The notes beneath the pieces are model-generated. The model searched no databases and was not told the origin of the DNA. It was given only the letters and a program-made list of their open reading frames with translations. From Plantago elongata (taxonomy: Eukaryota; Streptophyta; Magnoliopsida; Lamiales; Plantaginaceae), in NCBI GenBank assembly GCA_036897095.1, contig JAYMSP010000228.1, positions 1 to 64,000 on the forward strand: a stretch of 64,000 nt of DNA. Reading direction: 5' to 3'. The first letter of the stretch is position 1; every line of letters starts with the position of its first letter. Below are positions 38,420 to 52,400 of this stretch, one piece after another. The position numbers were made by a program, and so were the translations under genes.

Positions 38420-39472
38420 AAAACACAGACTCTTTCAGAAACAAATCATTATTATGCATATAGATAGTTATTCATTCTTTTTCATATATTCAATTCTTTA
38501 TCCAATTATAGTGAACCTAGCACCCAGAGGCAAATGTAATAAAAGAGAAAAGGTGATGATGTACTACTGTTCTTCCTATACAATCATATTTAGTCAAGGT
38601 AATGAAAATTTTCAGATATATCCTCCTATCTAAAAGTTTTGAATAATAAACCCCAATATGAAAGTTACCGAGATTGTTTGTTAATTTACAGAGGAAAGTG
38701 CCAAGTAAATTTGAAAGACAAGTTTGCTACATGTTCAAATTGTTTTTCCTCGACCCGCTGTCAAATTCTTGATCGCCAGCAACAGCTCTTATCTGAGAAA
38801 GAAAGAATTTAAAAGTGTCATTGACTCGTGAGACAAAAATCTTAGTGAGCCGTATGAGTGCATTCAAGGAGTTTATAACAATGCAATTGATCATGCATCA
38901 ATACGGTTTAAAGGATCACAAGAGGTCTAGCTAGAGCAGTACAGTTCAAACACAATTTCTTGCAGATAGACAAGTGCAGATCACATCCGCGTGTATGGTT
39001 CTGTGCGACGATATATGCAAATGCAGCAGATATAAGGGTTACAAATGTTGCCATTTATCACTACCGAACAAGCCAGGATATGGAGTCAGATGTAAAGCAG
39101 CAGCTATTACAATAAACGTTGAAAAAAAACCTTAAAACGACAAAGCAAACAATTTTGTTCATTTCGGACAGAAGTGTGGCCATCTTTACAGATTTATGTC
39201 ATGCAGGAAACCTATAAACCTACTGAACCTAGGAAATTTATTTGATACTTGACACAGTATAGTTATATCACATCAACTAGTAAAGATGGAAAATTATAAA
39301 CCTACCATTGTTCTCCAACCGACAGGCCGGATACACAACTTAGAGATCCGGAAAATAAGAGGGAATTAATTGAACTGGAGATTTTTCTATAACCATGCCA
39401 GTTCTGTATCTGATCTGTATCATAGCAAACTCTGTATCCATTCCGATGGAAACAGCCCTTGAATGATATTTG
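38420..39472. other. Convergent 3' ends of two genes
   Basis: Probable 3' UTRs of the 379 aa gene and the ILR1-like gene, which converge here. No coding or repeat signal is seen in about 1 kb. Confidence 0.5.
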
Positions 39473-42122
39473 TTAAGTTTCAGAATGAGCATTTAGGTAA
39501 GACATTGCAACCGCAGCATGGAGAGCAGCTCCAATAGGAAGAACGTCTTCGTCTATGATAAAGTTAGGTGAGTGCAAGCCTCTGAAATGTTTTGTACTTT
39601 CATTTCTTGTTCCAATAAAAAAGAATGCAGCAGGCATCTTCTGTGAGTAGAAACTGAAGTCTTCAGCTCCCATTGTCATTGGGAAGAGCTGAACGGCGTG
39701 CTCCCCGAGCAACTCTTTTCCGACCTTCTTAGCATGCTCATACATCAAAGGGTTATTGATGGTTGCTGGATATGGTATAAACTTCTCCTCCATGAAATCG
39801 ACATCAGCTGTACACTGGTGCACTCCTGCTTGAGTCTCAATTACCTGTATGTATGAATATTGCTAGTTAACATTTCCGATCATGATTGCTTTGATAAGCA
39901 TAAAAGAGAGACTAATTCAATGATGACCCAAATTTGGATACTCAAAGTTGGGTTTGGCACATGCTAAAAGCTTGGAGATCCAAGAACAAAATGACAGATG
40001 GTCTGATACAATACTATTCATCAATTTCAATATGCAGAAGCAGGCTGAATTTTTTTTCCTGTTTGAAAACGTAAATACCTCTTTAATCCTGTGATTAAGA
40101 TAGGTATAACTTTCATCATTCACAAACCGGAAAGTTCCACCAAAAGTCACGGTCTCGGGAATCACATTCAATGCATTACCACCATGTACATATCCAATTG
40201 AGACCACCTAAAACACCATATAACATGAATGTTAAGACGTAAACAAGAAATCAAACTGTAATAACGAATACTTCTTTCTGCCTTGCTATAAATGTAACTA
40301 TTACTGGTATACAGAGCCAGAAAGCAAAAATTACAAAAGACATGCCTTGGAGTCTTGAACTGCTGAAGGATATAACAAACAAGAAAAGTATATGACGAAG
40401 AAAACCAACCCTGGACTCCAATGGATCAGTTTCTCGAGAAACAATTTGTTGGAGTGCAAGAATCACCATAGAAAGAGCAAGAATTGGATCCCTAGTTTTA
40501 TGTGGGCTTGCTGCGTGTCCACCTTTTCCTTGAATTATAACTGTAAATCTCCCGGATCCAGCAAGCACTGTACCAGGTCTAGAGCCGACAGTACCAGTTG
40601 GTATTGATGGATCAACATGTAAGCCAAATATGGCTTCAACTCCCTCGAGGGCTCCTTCTTTTATCATATAATAGGCTCCGGCATGACCTTCTTCTCCAGG
40701 TTGGAAGACTAGTTTAACAGTTCCCTTGAAAATCAGAGCACGGCAAGTGTAAGTTGGATCATCTGAAAGAGCAAGCACCTATATGTGAACTCACTACCAT
40801 TTTACATTCTACCTTCAATTTATCGCGATTCTTCTGCAGCAATTTGGCTGCTCCGAGCAACATTGTGACATGAGCATCGTGACCACAGGCATGCATTTTC
40901 CCATCAGTTTTGCTCTTATGTTCCCATTCAACCAATTCCTGCACGATATAATGCTGTGTATGTTGGATTCCTCCTAATTAAGTAGTACACGGTGGAAGAA
41001 GCTGTAGTTTTAGCTTTATAGTAAGTGAATAAAAATGGGCACATATTCTAATCGACCAGGTACATATACACAGTAGTCCTTGTGGATCACTTTGAGTCAA
41101 TCAGCCACATCACTTGCAAAATAACTGCGAATGCAATTTAAAATAGTCTTGAATCATGCGTTTTTTCAGCCTGAAGGTCCAAGTAGAATGGTCCATTTTC
41201 AGAAAAGAGCATGAACATGATAGTCACTTATGTCAACAATAGAACTAACAAGTGTAGCATACCAGTGCCTAATCTAGAAGACAAAAACAAGAATTAGACA
41301 GTCTAATGGTCAGACAAAGCTTAAAAGTTAAAACAAAACAGAAAAAAGGTAAGTCCTAGTAAAAAACCAAACCACCATCCATCCACACAAGTATTATCCA
41401 TGTCCCAACCCATCTAACAGGCAACACAAACCATTTTCCTCCTAAAGATAGATAGTCGTCGCTTACCAACCAATATGCTAAATTCCTATAAAAGTCGAGA
41501 TTTTCCTATCGTTTACAAGACTTGCCCCACAATATCATGAATACTACAAAATGTTGGCATAAAGCGTCAGCCATTCCCCCGACAAACATTAGTATTAGTT
41601 ATTCTCCTTCCATTCCGAATTCAACTTTTTAATACTCACAAATTTCAACCCGGACTCACGGGCAGTTTGTATTACAGAACTCAATAGATTCCTAGCAATA
41701 GATTTAACTGGGAGCAATCAATCTTAAACCGCAAATGTAAAATACGAAAATAAAAGGGATTGGACCTGAATAGGAAGGGCGTCCATATCGGCCCGAAGAG
41801 CGAACCAGGGTTTAGCACCGGAGCCGATAGTGGCAAGAATGCCTGTGTGTGCGATAGGCCAGTCATAGTGAATACCAAGTGAGGATAACTGAGTTCGAAT
41901 GAGTTGACTGGTGAGATGCTCCTCAAAAGCTAATTCAGGATACTGGTGCAATCTTCTCCGCACATCTTTCAACCATTCCGTATCTTCCTTGGCTGATTCC
42001 AGTAGTGATTCGGTACCTCTACTTGTCTCAACCCAACCTCCTTTCGCTGCTGCTGATATTATTAGTGTTGAATTTGAAATCCAGGTTAACAAGATGAAGC
42101 GGAAGGATAAAAACCTTCTCAT
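39473..42122 (-). CDS. ILR1-like IAA-amino acid amidohydrolase (M20), 5 exons
   Basis: Exons in gene order: 42122-41766, 40938-40813, 40724-40410, 40207-40079, 39844-39473; about 432 aa. M20 metal-site residues are all visible: Cys137 and His139 in HACGHDAH, Glu172/Glu173 in QPGEEGHAG, His197 in FGLHVDP and His400 in FRGLHSP. The family frees auxin (or jasmonate-isoleucine and related conjugates) from amino acid conjugates in the ER. I chose the ATG at 42122 because it gives [17 protein letters not shown], a signal-like start. An ATG at 42221 adds 33 residues, including a run of six Ile from a GAT/ATG repeat, and seems less fitting. The end (SYLNAHSET) lacks the KDEL/HDEL-type signal of ILR1 and IAR3, so its location may differ. 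Confidence 0.9.
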
Positions 42123-42229
42123 TGGAAATGATGGTGAATTGATGATGATGATGATGATCACGGTTTTGTTTCTTACTCGATCTTGCCGAAATGGGAAAAC
42201 TCGCTCGAGCCATTGGTTCAAATTCTAAG

Positions 42230-43431
42230 GCGATGATCAGCCGATCATTGGTTTCTAGTTGTACACTAATACACTATATCCTCCCTATTTCAATTACCTT
42301 TATCGGATACAAATTTTATATTTAAAAGATGAAAAATTAAAATTAACACGTTTCAAAATAAATTGTGAAAGTTGAATTTATGACGAATAGATTATATAAA
42401 AAGATACAATTTTTAATAATTGACAGTGTTTGTCATGTGAATTTTGATATGTGTTTGTAGATTGAGTTCACGCTAAATTTTATTGTTAATAAATTAATGT
42501 ATACTTATAAATAGTCAGTTGCGTATAGACGAATAATTGATACATATATTACATAGTAATACTCACAACCTCAACATTTAGCATTTTATTTTAATTCATC
42601 TCGATTTTAATTTTATTTAACTTCATTATTTGTAGAATGACATGACGTTTATCTTATCTTGTGCATGCTAAAGTTTGACCTATGACTGAAGTATCAATAT
42701 TCATACTATGTGGCCATGTGGTTTAAGCTTCTCCGTCTATAACAACCGTTTTACTACTTGTGTTCTATATAACAACTAAATTTTAAGCGTATCAACAACT
42801 TATAATATGGTGAATACCAGAAGTAAGCATGAATTTAATCTCCATGATATAATTCAATCAATCAATTGAAGCTAGTGTTGTTTTTTGAGCTGAGTATTTT
42901 CATACTCGAGCTCGAACTCAACCGAATCGAGCTTGAGCTCAAATTTACTAACGAAGCATGACAAAAATGAATTCGAGTTCAGCTAGCATAACAAAACTAA
43001 TTGAAGCATACAATTTCTAACATTCAACGAGCAATAAGAAAACACTAACAACATAATTATTAAAAACAATTAAATGAGTATATTTTACAAACACTAGAAT
43101 TTATGTTTACAATTTTAAGTTGCTTTTTGACATAAAATATTAAATTTTTTACTTTTTATCTCCTTTTGATTAAAATCAACTTTTATTTCGGGATTGATGT
43201 ATAAAATTAAATACCTAGAGTTAGTAAAAGTATACAATTTAAATTAACAAAATTAAATTAAATTAACATTTTTATATGCGAAATTAATTTTATCAATTTA
43301 AATCGCATACTAAACTTTAATACTGTATTCTTTTTTAATACTGCCCAAACACCCCTCTCAATTTAACCATTCGTGACTGTGAGATACTACTAGTGAAGAA
43401 GTAGAGGGTGGATTTGCAGAGCTACCCTACC
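42230..43431. promoter_or_regulatory. Shared divergent upstream region of ILR1-like and TERT
   Basis: About 1.2 kb of AT-rich DNA between two head-to-head genes. A palindromic GAGCTCGAACTCAACCG / CGAGCTTGAGCTC patch lies near 42910-42945. I do not see a clear TATA box for either gene. No other coding feature is supported. Confidence 0.45.
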
Positions 43432-46400
43432 ATGGCGAGGGAGAAGAGGAAGAAGAGGATTAGAGCTCCGGTAATACTTTGGAAAATGTTCGGAAAAGGT
43501 GCTCGGTCACTAGGCGACACTGTTTTAGCTATCACCGGTAAATGCCGCTGCAACCAGCCTCGCTGCCTCAGTTGCGGAGGCGATCAAGCCATCTCCCATC
43601 TTCTTCGCCCGGAAGATCCTCCGGACTATCGCATACTCATCAACAAATGCTTCGCTGTTGTTTGCCAAAACGCCCCTCCCTTGCCCCGATTCGACCCCAA
43701 CTCTCGCTGGCCACAACGCGAGGTATGCTTCAATTGAACATTTTACATTTACGGTTTGAAGATTAATTCGTCGAATGTATTTTGTTGACCGCACAAGTAA
43801 TTTTTAATTATATTTATTTCTCACTGTGAAGTACTAAATCTGACCTATATCCTGTTTTCAAAATTTGAAATTGCTGTTTCCCTCTTTTTTTTTGTAAAGT
43901 GCTGTCAGTTTCTATGATACTTGACTATCGTATTCGTATTGATGGCCGAGTATGGTTTCTAGTTGTCCTATTGAAATGATGTTATAATGCTTTGGTATCA
44001 CTTCGAAACTGTGAAGATTTTGCTCATCACGTACTCTAATTATAGAATGATTATTTTTGTTATTTCAGATTGTTACGAGGTCGATAGAAATGATTATGCA
44101 CGATCAACCTTCCTCTAAGAATCTTCTCTGTAACGGTTATAATAAAGTGAGTGTTTATGGTTCTCTAGTCATTGGCCAAAGTAACTAATGAATATTTTGT
44201 TCGGTGAAACATTCTCCTCTTGGAGTGGCTGTTGTCATTTACGCATGTGCACTTGATGTATTCTGCTGGTGCCTTCCAGGTACGGCGCTCCAGTGCTGTT
44301 GTTGATGTACTAACATCATCAGCATGGACTCTTCTTCTAAGGAGAGTAAGTAGATTGAATTGTTTTGTTTCTAATGGACGTAGCTTGCTATTTACACATT
44401 ACGCATTATTGGTTGACGTAAATCCAAATTGTGCAGGTGGGGGATGCTCTTATGATATATTTACTGAAGTATACTTCCATATTTTTGCCTCTGCCAAGAA
44501 ACAGTTTTCAACAGATAGCCGGGTTTCCTATCAGTGATTTCTGTTCTAAAATGATGAGGAACATGTCTGACCCTCAGTTCAAACAACTGCCATTTGCACA
44601 TCAAGGTATTTTGTATTAATTATGTACTGATACAAAGGAGCTACTATGTTATCATATCAATCTGGACCAATCAGGCTGTTACCACTACTGTGCAAGAATA
44701 TTGCACATACACCCATTTATCAGAAGCAAAAAATGTTAAGATTATTTGCTTGTTGTAGTACAGTGTCCACTTATTGGGTGGAGCTTTTATGGTTCTGAAA
44801 CTATGGCTAAGGCAGTTTTGCAGACCTCTGAATCTTTATGGAACTGTACGACCATGTCATGGATTTTTTTATAAGGAAATGAAACCTGCCTACTCAACTT
44901 ATATGGCCAACATATACTTTTCACCAGCTTACATGTTATCATGGAAGTAAAAGTGATTGGATAGCTTGTAGGATTGCGTGGTTAGATAATCGATGTGATA
45001 CCATTTATCTTTTGTGGAAGTTCGAGTCGGATGTTGCTTGACAATCCATTGTTTTATTAGGACCAACTGTTAATCCCAGTGACAGATGATCGTGGATCGT
45101 CTGGAACGAGGAGGAGGTGCAATGAGTTTTTCTTTTTCTTCTTTATCGTAATATTCCAAATGTATAACTATCCTCAACAGCCACACATGATTTCTAAACC
45201 TAAAAAAAGCTTCGTCTGCTTATTTTTTCACCTCATTTTCTTTCTCATTACCGACTTGCCAGATCTACCGAATCCGGAATGCAGGTCACCGGAGGGGGAG
45301 GGGAATCAGCTTCTGACCCTGATTATACATTGGCTTGCACCTCATCCTTTTGCTACCCATGCACCTCAAGTCTTCAATTGCATTAACTTTTAAATACTTT
45401 TGGCATTCTACGTGGCAGTTCATGTTTGGCTGAACGTTTCATTTCCGACTATGACATAGGGTTATCAAAGAAGAGGAAAAGGTCCGAAGGAATTGAATCA
45501 ACACCAGCGGAACAACCATATATGGTTTCCTTGGGTTCTAAACCTTGTCCGTGCTCTAGTTTTACATCTACTAATGGAGGGGATGACTCGACCCAATCTG
45601 GCATCCATTCCTACAAGTGAGACATGAAGATTCCTATTAATAGTTCAATACTTACAGGATCTAGTCTTTTTTATACTGAAGAAATTTGAGTCAAGCTTTA
45701 ACCAAGATAGTGTCTCATTCAGGAAGCATAAAAGACAGTATCGCTGGCAACGTATGAGAAGACATAGGCAGTCGTGCATAAAAGAAACCTCTCCCGTGAA
45801 CATGCATATTGAAAACTGCAGCAATAGTGATACCTTATCCAGAGGTCTTCAAGGTGGACTGGATGTTGGTTTTGGTCAAGAGATTGCAACTGTAAGATTT
45901 ATGGTCTGGGCTGTGATCCATTCTTCTTTGCCATGTTAAAGAAAAATTTATTTGCTTTTCTGTGGGAATTGGGTTTTTAAAATCATATTATCCTATGTCC
46001 CTAAGTATACAGACATATTCCGATGTCAAGCCTCTCTATGACATTTGGCTTGCTAAAATTTTACTCTTGCTACTTTCCATTTGTGACACCAATGTTGTAT
46101 CTGAAGTAAGGCAATAATAGTGTTCATGGTGAAGTTATAGCCATGACATCTAGTAGTTACTTCCAGGGTAAGCTTTCCTGTCAGTTTTTCTATCTCGCTT
46201 ACTTTTTATTGTTTATTGATCATGTTTGTTATGATGTTTGTAGAATTTCTCAGATTATCCATGTAGTGCGGGGTTTCAAAATATAAAACGGATGAGCAGA
46301 AATTCTGAAATTGACAGACGGAACATATTTTACAGGTTGGAAACCTCTGCACCGATGTTACCCAAAAAGCGTATCCTTGTGGGATAGCTATGTTAAAGTA

Positions 46401-49400
46401 TTGATTAACTCCGTTTCAAAAAAAAAAAGTATTGATTAACTTATAATTGTATTCCATTTTCTGAGCTGAGAATTTTTCATTCAGGTTTGAGCTTTGGCTT
46501 CATAAATGAAATTGCTGAGCTACCAATTAGGTACATGGGTTGTTCGTGTATTAATATGTCTCTGTCCTTAATCTTCTAGGTCTAATTGATACATGCGAAT
46601 TGGTAGGTTTGACTGAGCTGTTTCTTTGTGAAAACATACTAATTTCAACTCTAAGTTGATACATAGGCACATATTTCCGGCCTGAAACAATGCACCTCAT
46701 TTAGCAAATGACGTTACAGATCATTTCCTGAAATCCTATGACCTTAACAGAAGAAGATATATTGTATGCATTGAAGCCAAATAATTCTGGAGCGATCATT
46801 CTGTTCAAGAATATCTTTGGGACATCTGATGGTGAGACGAATCTCCTGTCAAAACCATGCCTCCACATCAAGTGCTTTTGTCACACAAGATCAACCTGTT
46901 TGTAAGCAATTGCTTAACTTGCGTATTTGATTAGTATGCCATTATTGAGTCACATAAGATAGAGACCCATTTTTCTATGCTTCTGTTATCATCTGTAGAT
47001 ATCGCTCCTTTATTAAGCTACTCAAAAATCTCATAGCGAACACTCAAAACTGTCCATACCTCAAGCTGTTCGAGAAGCATTGCTCGATTACACCCTCATG
47101 CATAGTCACAAATCCTGGTTCTAGCTCTGTGCCTGAGGTTAGTGTACTATACATGTGAACTACACATACAGGCTTGTAGACACTAACGAGTACGCTTTAT
47201 GCATATCTATGACTATATGTTTCTGTAATTAATAGAAATTTGGATTCCCAAACTTGCTGTTAGACCGGGTCTAGGCCTAGAATTCTTGCTATTATAACTC
47301 TTACAAATTTACCAATTTTCTGAATGAATGATAAATTAAGTTATAGTAAGTCTTGTTTTTCCTTAATATTTGGCACTTCACACGTGTAAATTGGGTCAGT
47401 GTGGCAAATACCTAGGTTAGTTGTGTGTGGTTTTTTCCCGGCATTACAAAAATCAGGCTTTTTGTTAAGATTTTGCCGTAAGTTAAAAGAGGCAGGGGTG
47501 GCAAACGGGCAGATTATCATGTATACGGCAAAACAACATGATTGATGAGTGAACCTGCGACCCATTTATTTACGTCCATTTACAAACCGGTCGATGGGTG
47601 CTTAATGGTTATGCATGTAAAACATTACCCATTTACTTGCACTAACCCATGACCCATATAGGGTTTTCATATTCGTCCATGTATATAACCCGCTTAAACT
47701 CATTTGTAATGGGTTGTTAATGGGTTAATCATTTGTACCCCTTTTTATATGATTGGACCCGTTACCCACCAGATTGGATTGGGAACGGGTGGTTTCTGAT
47801 GAGCTAGTTTTAACCATTGTATGATGATGTTCATTGAAAGCAATTGTCGGTCTTACATTTCACAATAGTCCCTTCAGACACTAATGGTGTAACATTTTCA
47901 CTCAAACCCCATTTCATTTGCTCATGTTTCCTCTGGAGCGAACAATGTGGGATTTCATTTCCTCTAAACCTCACACAGTCAATGCCTTCTCTTATTAATG
48001 AATCTGTTTTTCTTGCATCCTCATATATGGGCTTTTTCACCACACGGGTAATTGATTTCTTGAATGATTTGGCTGCAGATTGAAGACTTAAATTTCCCTT
48101 TAGCCTTTCTCAGTGTGTAGAAAATAAATTAGAACTTGTCCAATATAAGGGTCCCTTTAACTTACATGGCAATGGTAAGTCCTAAAAAGGAAAATGTTAT
48201 ACTTTAGGCTGTGAAAATTGGATCTGACATGCCCTTTTTAAAAAAAATAAATAAATCAATTAATGTCAAATTTTGGACTTAAGTTTTTAAGTTTAAAGAA
48301 GATGAGAGGACTATGGTAATATATTAAGGTGGAACAATTGCATTTAATGAGGTTGAGCATAAAATGGTTCACTCTAGTTCCTCAGATGGGTGTATGCATA
48401 CAGGAGGGTAAATCTTCCACTCCTTGATAAAACCAAGACTCTATAAAGAAATGTCTAACATTTCCTAATATAACTAAAAATTTAATAGGTAGGTCCCGAA
48501 ATAATCTTAACCCTGTTCCTTTACACTGACGTTATTTCGCACGACAAGCATTCTGTTCCTGCACCATAAAGTTCATTGGTGTGCCCTTATTTCTCTCTTG
48601 ATGGATATGGAAATCAGGCCTCCTGTCCTTCGTTTTTGTTTCTTATGTGAAAAGAAAGGTTTTAATTTCAGTTTACCAGAACTATGTAATGTTTAAGATT
48701 TAAGGGATGATTTTTTATTCTGCAAACTGATGCTGAAAGTAGCAGAACCCGAGTTTGACCCCTGAATGATACTTCTTTATCTGATGATTGATGTCAGTTT
48801 TTTATCACTTAGAATGATTGTAGATGTACACGATTTGTTATGTTGGTGTATGAAGGACATCCGTAATGCCCTTGACGGTGATACTTTCTCTAAAGATATC
48901 CTTGCCTCTAATGCTCTTAAATTTGTGAGTTCAGGGAAATTATTCTGAGTCAAACTCGTCTTTGAGTGGACGTGCCGAGGTTCCTTCTGAAGGCAAATCT
49001 TTTCATGTTGCCTATGCAAAAAATTGGAAGATGATTCCAAGAGCCACTGCTGTTCATACGGAACCGAGTTATAGTTACTGCCCTAAGAAACAAGTAGTCT
49101 CGTTTATATGGGCAGTCTGTAGAAGAGTTGTACCTTCATCATTGCTTGGAGCACCTTCAAATCAGAGGGTTTTGAGAAAAAACATTTCAAAGTTCATTCA
49201 TTTGAGAAAATTTGAGAAGTTCTCTCTGAAAGACTGTATGCATGAATTGAAGTTGTTGAAGTTTCCTTTATTGTCAAAAATTCAGTGTGGGTGCAGTAAG
49301 CTCGGTATTTCAGATCTTGTAAGACATGCTATTCTTGATTGCTGGGTGTTTTGGTTTTTTGCATCTCTAGTCTCACCATTAGTTCAAGCCAACTTTTATG

Positions 49401-52400
49401 TTACTGAGAGTGAGCATGTGAAACAAGGTGTATTATATTATCATAACTCTACTTGGGAGAAGTTGATGAGGGAAGCCCAGAAAGGCTTAGTGGACAAGAG
49501 CTATCATCAGTTAAATCCTGCGGCCCTTCAAGAAATTTTGATTAAGAGATCTTTTGGTTTCTCAAAAGCTAGACTTCGTCCTAAGCAATTTGGATTTAGA
49601 GTGCTGGCAAATCTTCAAGCACCGTCAAGGTTATGTGTCAGCTCGAGTCTTTCTAGGATCCACATTTACCAACAGTCACAGAATCAAGTATCCTTTCATC
49701 CCCGGGATGCGAGGTATAAACTTTTCAGTTCTGTAAACAGTGTTCTCCGCGATTCACATGTGGTTCTAAGCAGTTTACGAACAACTGAACCAGAGAAGTT
49801 GGGTTCATCTGTATTTGATTATAATGATGTGTACAGAAAGCTTGTTCCGTTTCTGTTTCTACTGAAAAATGGTTCGTCCACCATGCCTGCAGTGTACATT
49901 GTAGTTTCAGATGTCTCAAGAGCTTTTGACTCTGTTGATCAGGAAAAATTGCTTAGTGTGATGAAGGATGTTGTGATAGATGATGAATATACTCTTGAAA
50001 AGATTGTTCAGGTTATCAGTACAAAGAAATCACTGAAGGTCCATCAGCAAAAGATACTGGCACGTCAAGATACTGGTGCCAATTCTTTGGGAATCAGATC
50101 ACAGCCTGGTCATGCATTCAAAGGCATTCTAATTAAGAAGGTATATCATTCGTTTTTGGATTCTTTGGTCTAAAGAGAACCATCCCCCATCATTTTTTCT
50201 GGTGTACCTTTAGACATATCTCTCTTATTCTTCTTTTTGTTCTTTTCTTTTTCTTTTTCTTTTTTAAATTATTAATTTTACTTCAAAGTCTTTTATTTTA
50301 TCATTGAAGTATTATGAAATGTAAGCCTGCAATGGGGGGCACTTTATGTATTGAATTAGCCTAGTAGGCTTAATAATCTGTCAGATAAGATCCCGTGCGT
50401 AGCTTGTTAAGAAATTATTATAAGTATGCCACTTATAATGATGATAAGTTGTCTTACAATGTGGAAAATATACTCGTCTCATAATGTGGAAAACGTTTTG
50501 GTTTCTTTTAAAATAAAAATGAAGATAAGTGATAATTGGGTGTTAACGTATGAGAGGGAATGAATAAATAATCTGTAAAGCACTATTTTGGTGTGGAAAT
50601 AAGGAAAGTGAGTGCATTACTGCAAGATGGGAGTATTGATTTGGTAGATAACTAGTACTACTGTAACTGTTCATCAATTTTCTCCGTCTCCAAAAGAGAC
50701 TTCTGTTTCAATGTGTGGAAAGTTGATGAAGCATCTAGATCACTTTCTTTGCTTTCTGACATGTCTCAGTTCCCATGTATCTTCAGCCCTGTGCTATACT
50801 TGGTGTCTTGAAGGTTTCAATTTATATGTAAAACATTTGCAGATATGATGTTTGGTTTGGTGGGCCACGTGCAAGTTTAGCTAATTTCTCCAGTGGTAAA
50901 ATTCTTTGGTATGAATGCTATTAATAGCTGAAACGCATGGACTAATGAACATGTAGAAATTTCATAGAGAGACCAATAAAACAGTGCCCCATTAGCTCCG
51001 AACAATTTTAGTCCTGTTATTACTTGTTGGCCCTTATTGTGGAGTTCTTTCTTTGAAATTGTCTTTCCTACGTGCTGAATGTTGGATTCTTTTCTCACCT
51101 CTGCTGTTTCAGGAATTAAGCAGAATAATGAAGGGTTCAGATATCAATGCAATTTTGAAAGAACACATAACTCGAAATGTGGTGAAGATACACTGCAGCT
51201 TTTACCTACAACAGGTTGGTATACCTCAAGGAAGTGTCTTGTCTACCCTGCTCTGTTCATTTTACTATGGACACATGGAAAGGACTGTAGTCTTTCCATT
51301 ACTAGAGAAAATTCGTGAGAATCTTTTGGGAAAGATTGATGCAGGTCAATCTTCAGCTTTAGACAACAGTACAAACAAAAAGTTGGTCCTTGCTTCTGAG
51401 TATCTTCTCCTTAGGTTTGTTGATGACTACATTCTCATATCAACGTCAAAGAAGCAAGCTTCTATGTTCTTCTCCCGGTTAGAAAGAGGAGTTCGTGACT
51501 ATAATTGCTGTATGAACAAGGAAAAATATGCCTTAAACTTTGACATCAACAATGCAGATGGGGCTCTTTCTGATAGGGCATATACTGGAAAAGATGGTAT
51601 CTCATTTCTTCGTTGGAGTGGACTGCTAATTAACTCGCTAACTGTAGAAGTTCAGGCAGACTACACAAGGTTATGTTTCTTAACTTCTTTATGTTCCACC
51701 TGCAGATATATTTAATTAATGTCGTGCATATGTGCAAGACAACATGGAATGCACTTATATTCTTCACTAGAGTATTGTGGGAGTACAGGTATCTTGAATC
51801 AAGTTATAATCTGAGCCGAATTATGGTTGCAATGGTGTAGCTTGCTTTTTACCGTTTCCATCTGGCCTGTCTTGTTTGTACTTTCCCTCCTCCTTTTACC
51901 TAATTTTTCGAATTCATACATCTTCTGTTCTTCTTGTACCCGCTTACCATATAATTTTTAATTGCTTGATGAAGATAAGGTATAGGCAATATATTGTTTC
52001 CATCCTATATTATTTGTGTTTTATTTTGGGGATCACGGATACTTTCCATCGAGCTATTCTAAATAGTCTTGAAGAGCAAGTGTTTTAAAGGCCAGGTCTT
52101 ATCTCACTGCCCTTTTTCTGATCCGATCTTCATCACACTTGAATTGGAAGTATGTTTCTTTGTTTTGTCATGCTTAATATGGAATTGCCTTTTCGTTGCT
52201 TCATGAGTTTCTGTCATAATGTTTTCTATCGTAACCCAGTTCTCTCAAGGAATTAAACTCTAAAGTTGGGCTTGGATGAACTCCTATTCAAGTTGCTACC
52301 TAAAGAACTACTGTGCAGTTATAATTTTATTTCCTCCCTCATTCACCATTCCATTCGTAGTGCTTGAAAAAAGATTGTAAATGCTTATTAACGTGCTGAA

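Noticed and set aside
41911-42228. Plus-strand open frame over the ILR1-like first exon
   Set aside because: It is the reverse shadow of a conserved M20 hydrolase exon.
44220-44619. Separate small genes in the TERT 5' part
   Set aside because: These frames overlap TERT exons 3 and 4 and their introns; the spliced TERT frame explains the sequence.
47844-48083. Extra TERT exon in the long intron 9
   Set aside because: The frame has no TERT-like residues, and exon 9 (ends GAG at 47137) joins exon 10 (GGA at 48935) in phase without it.
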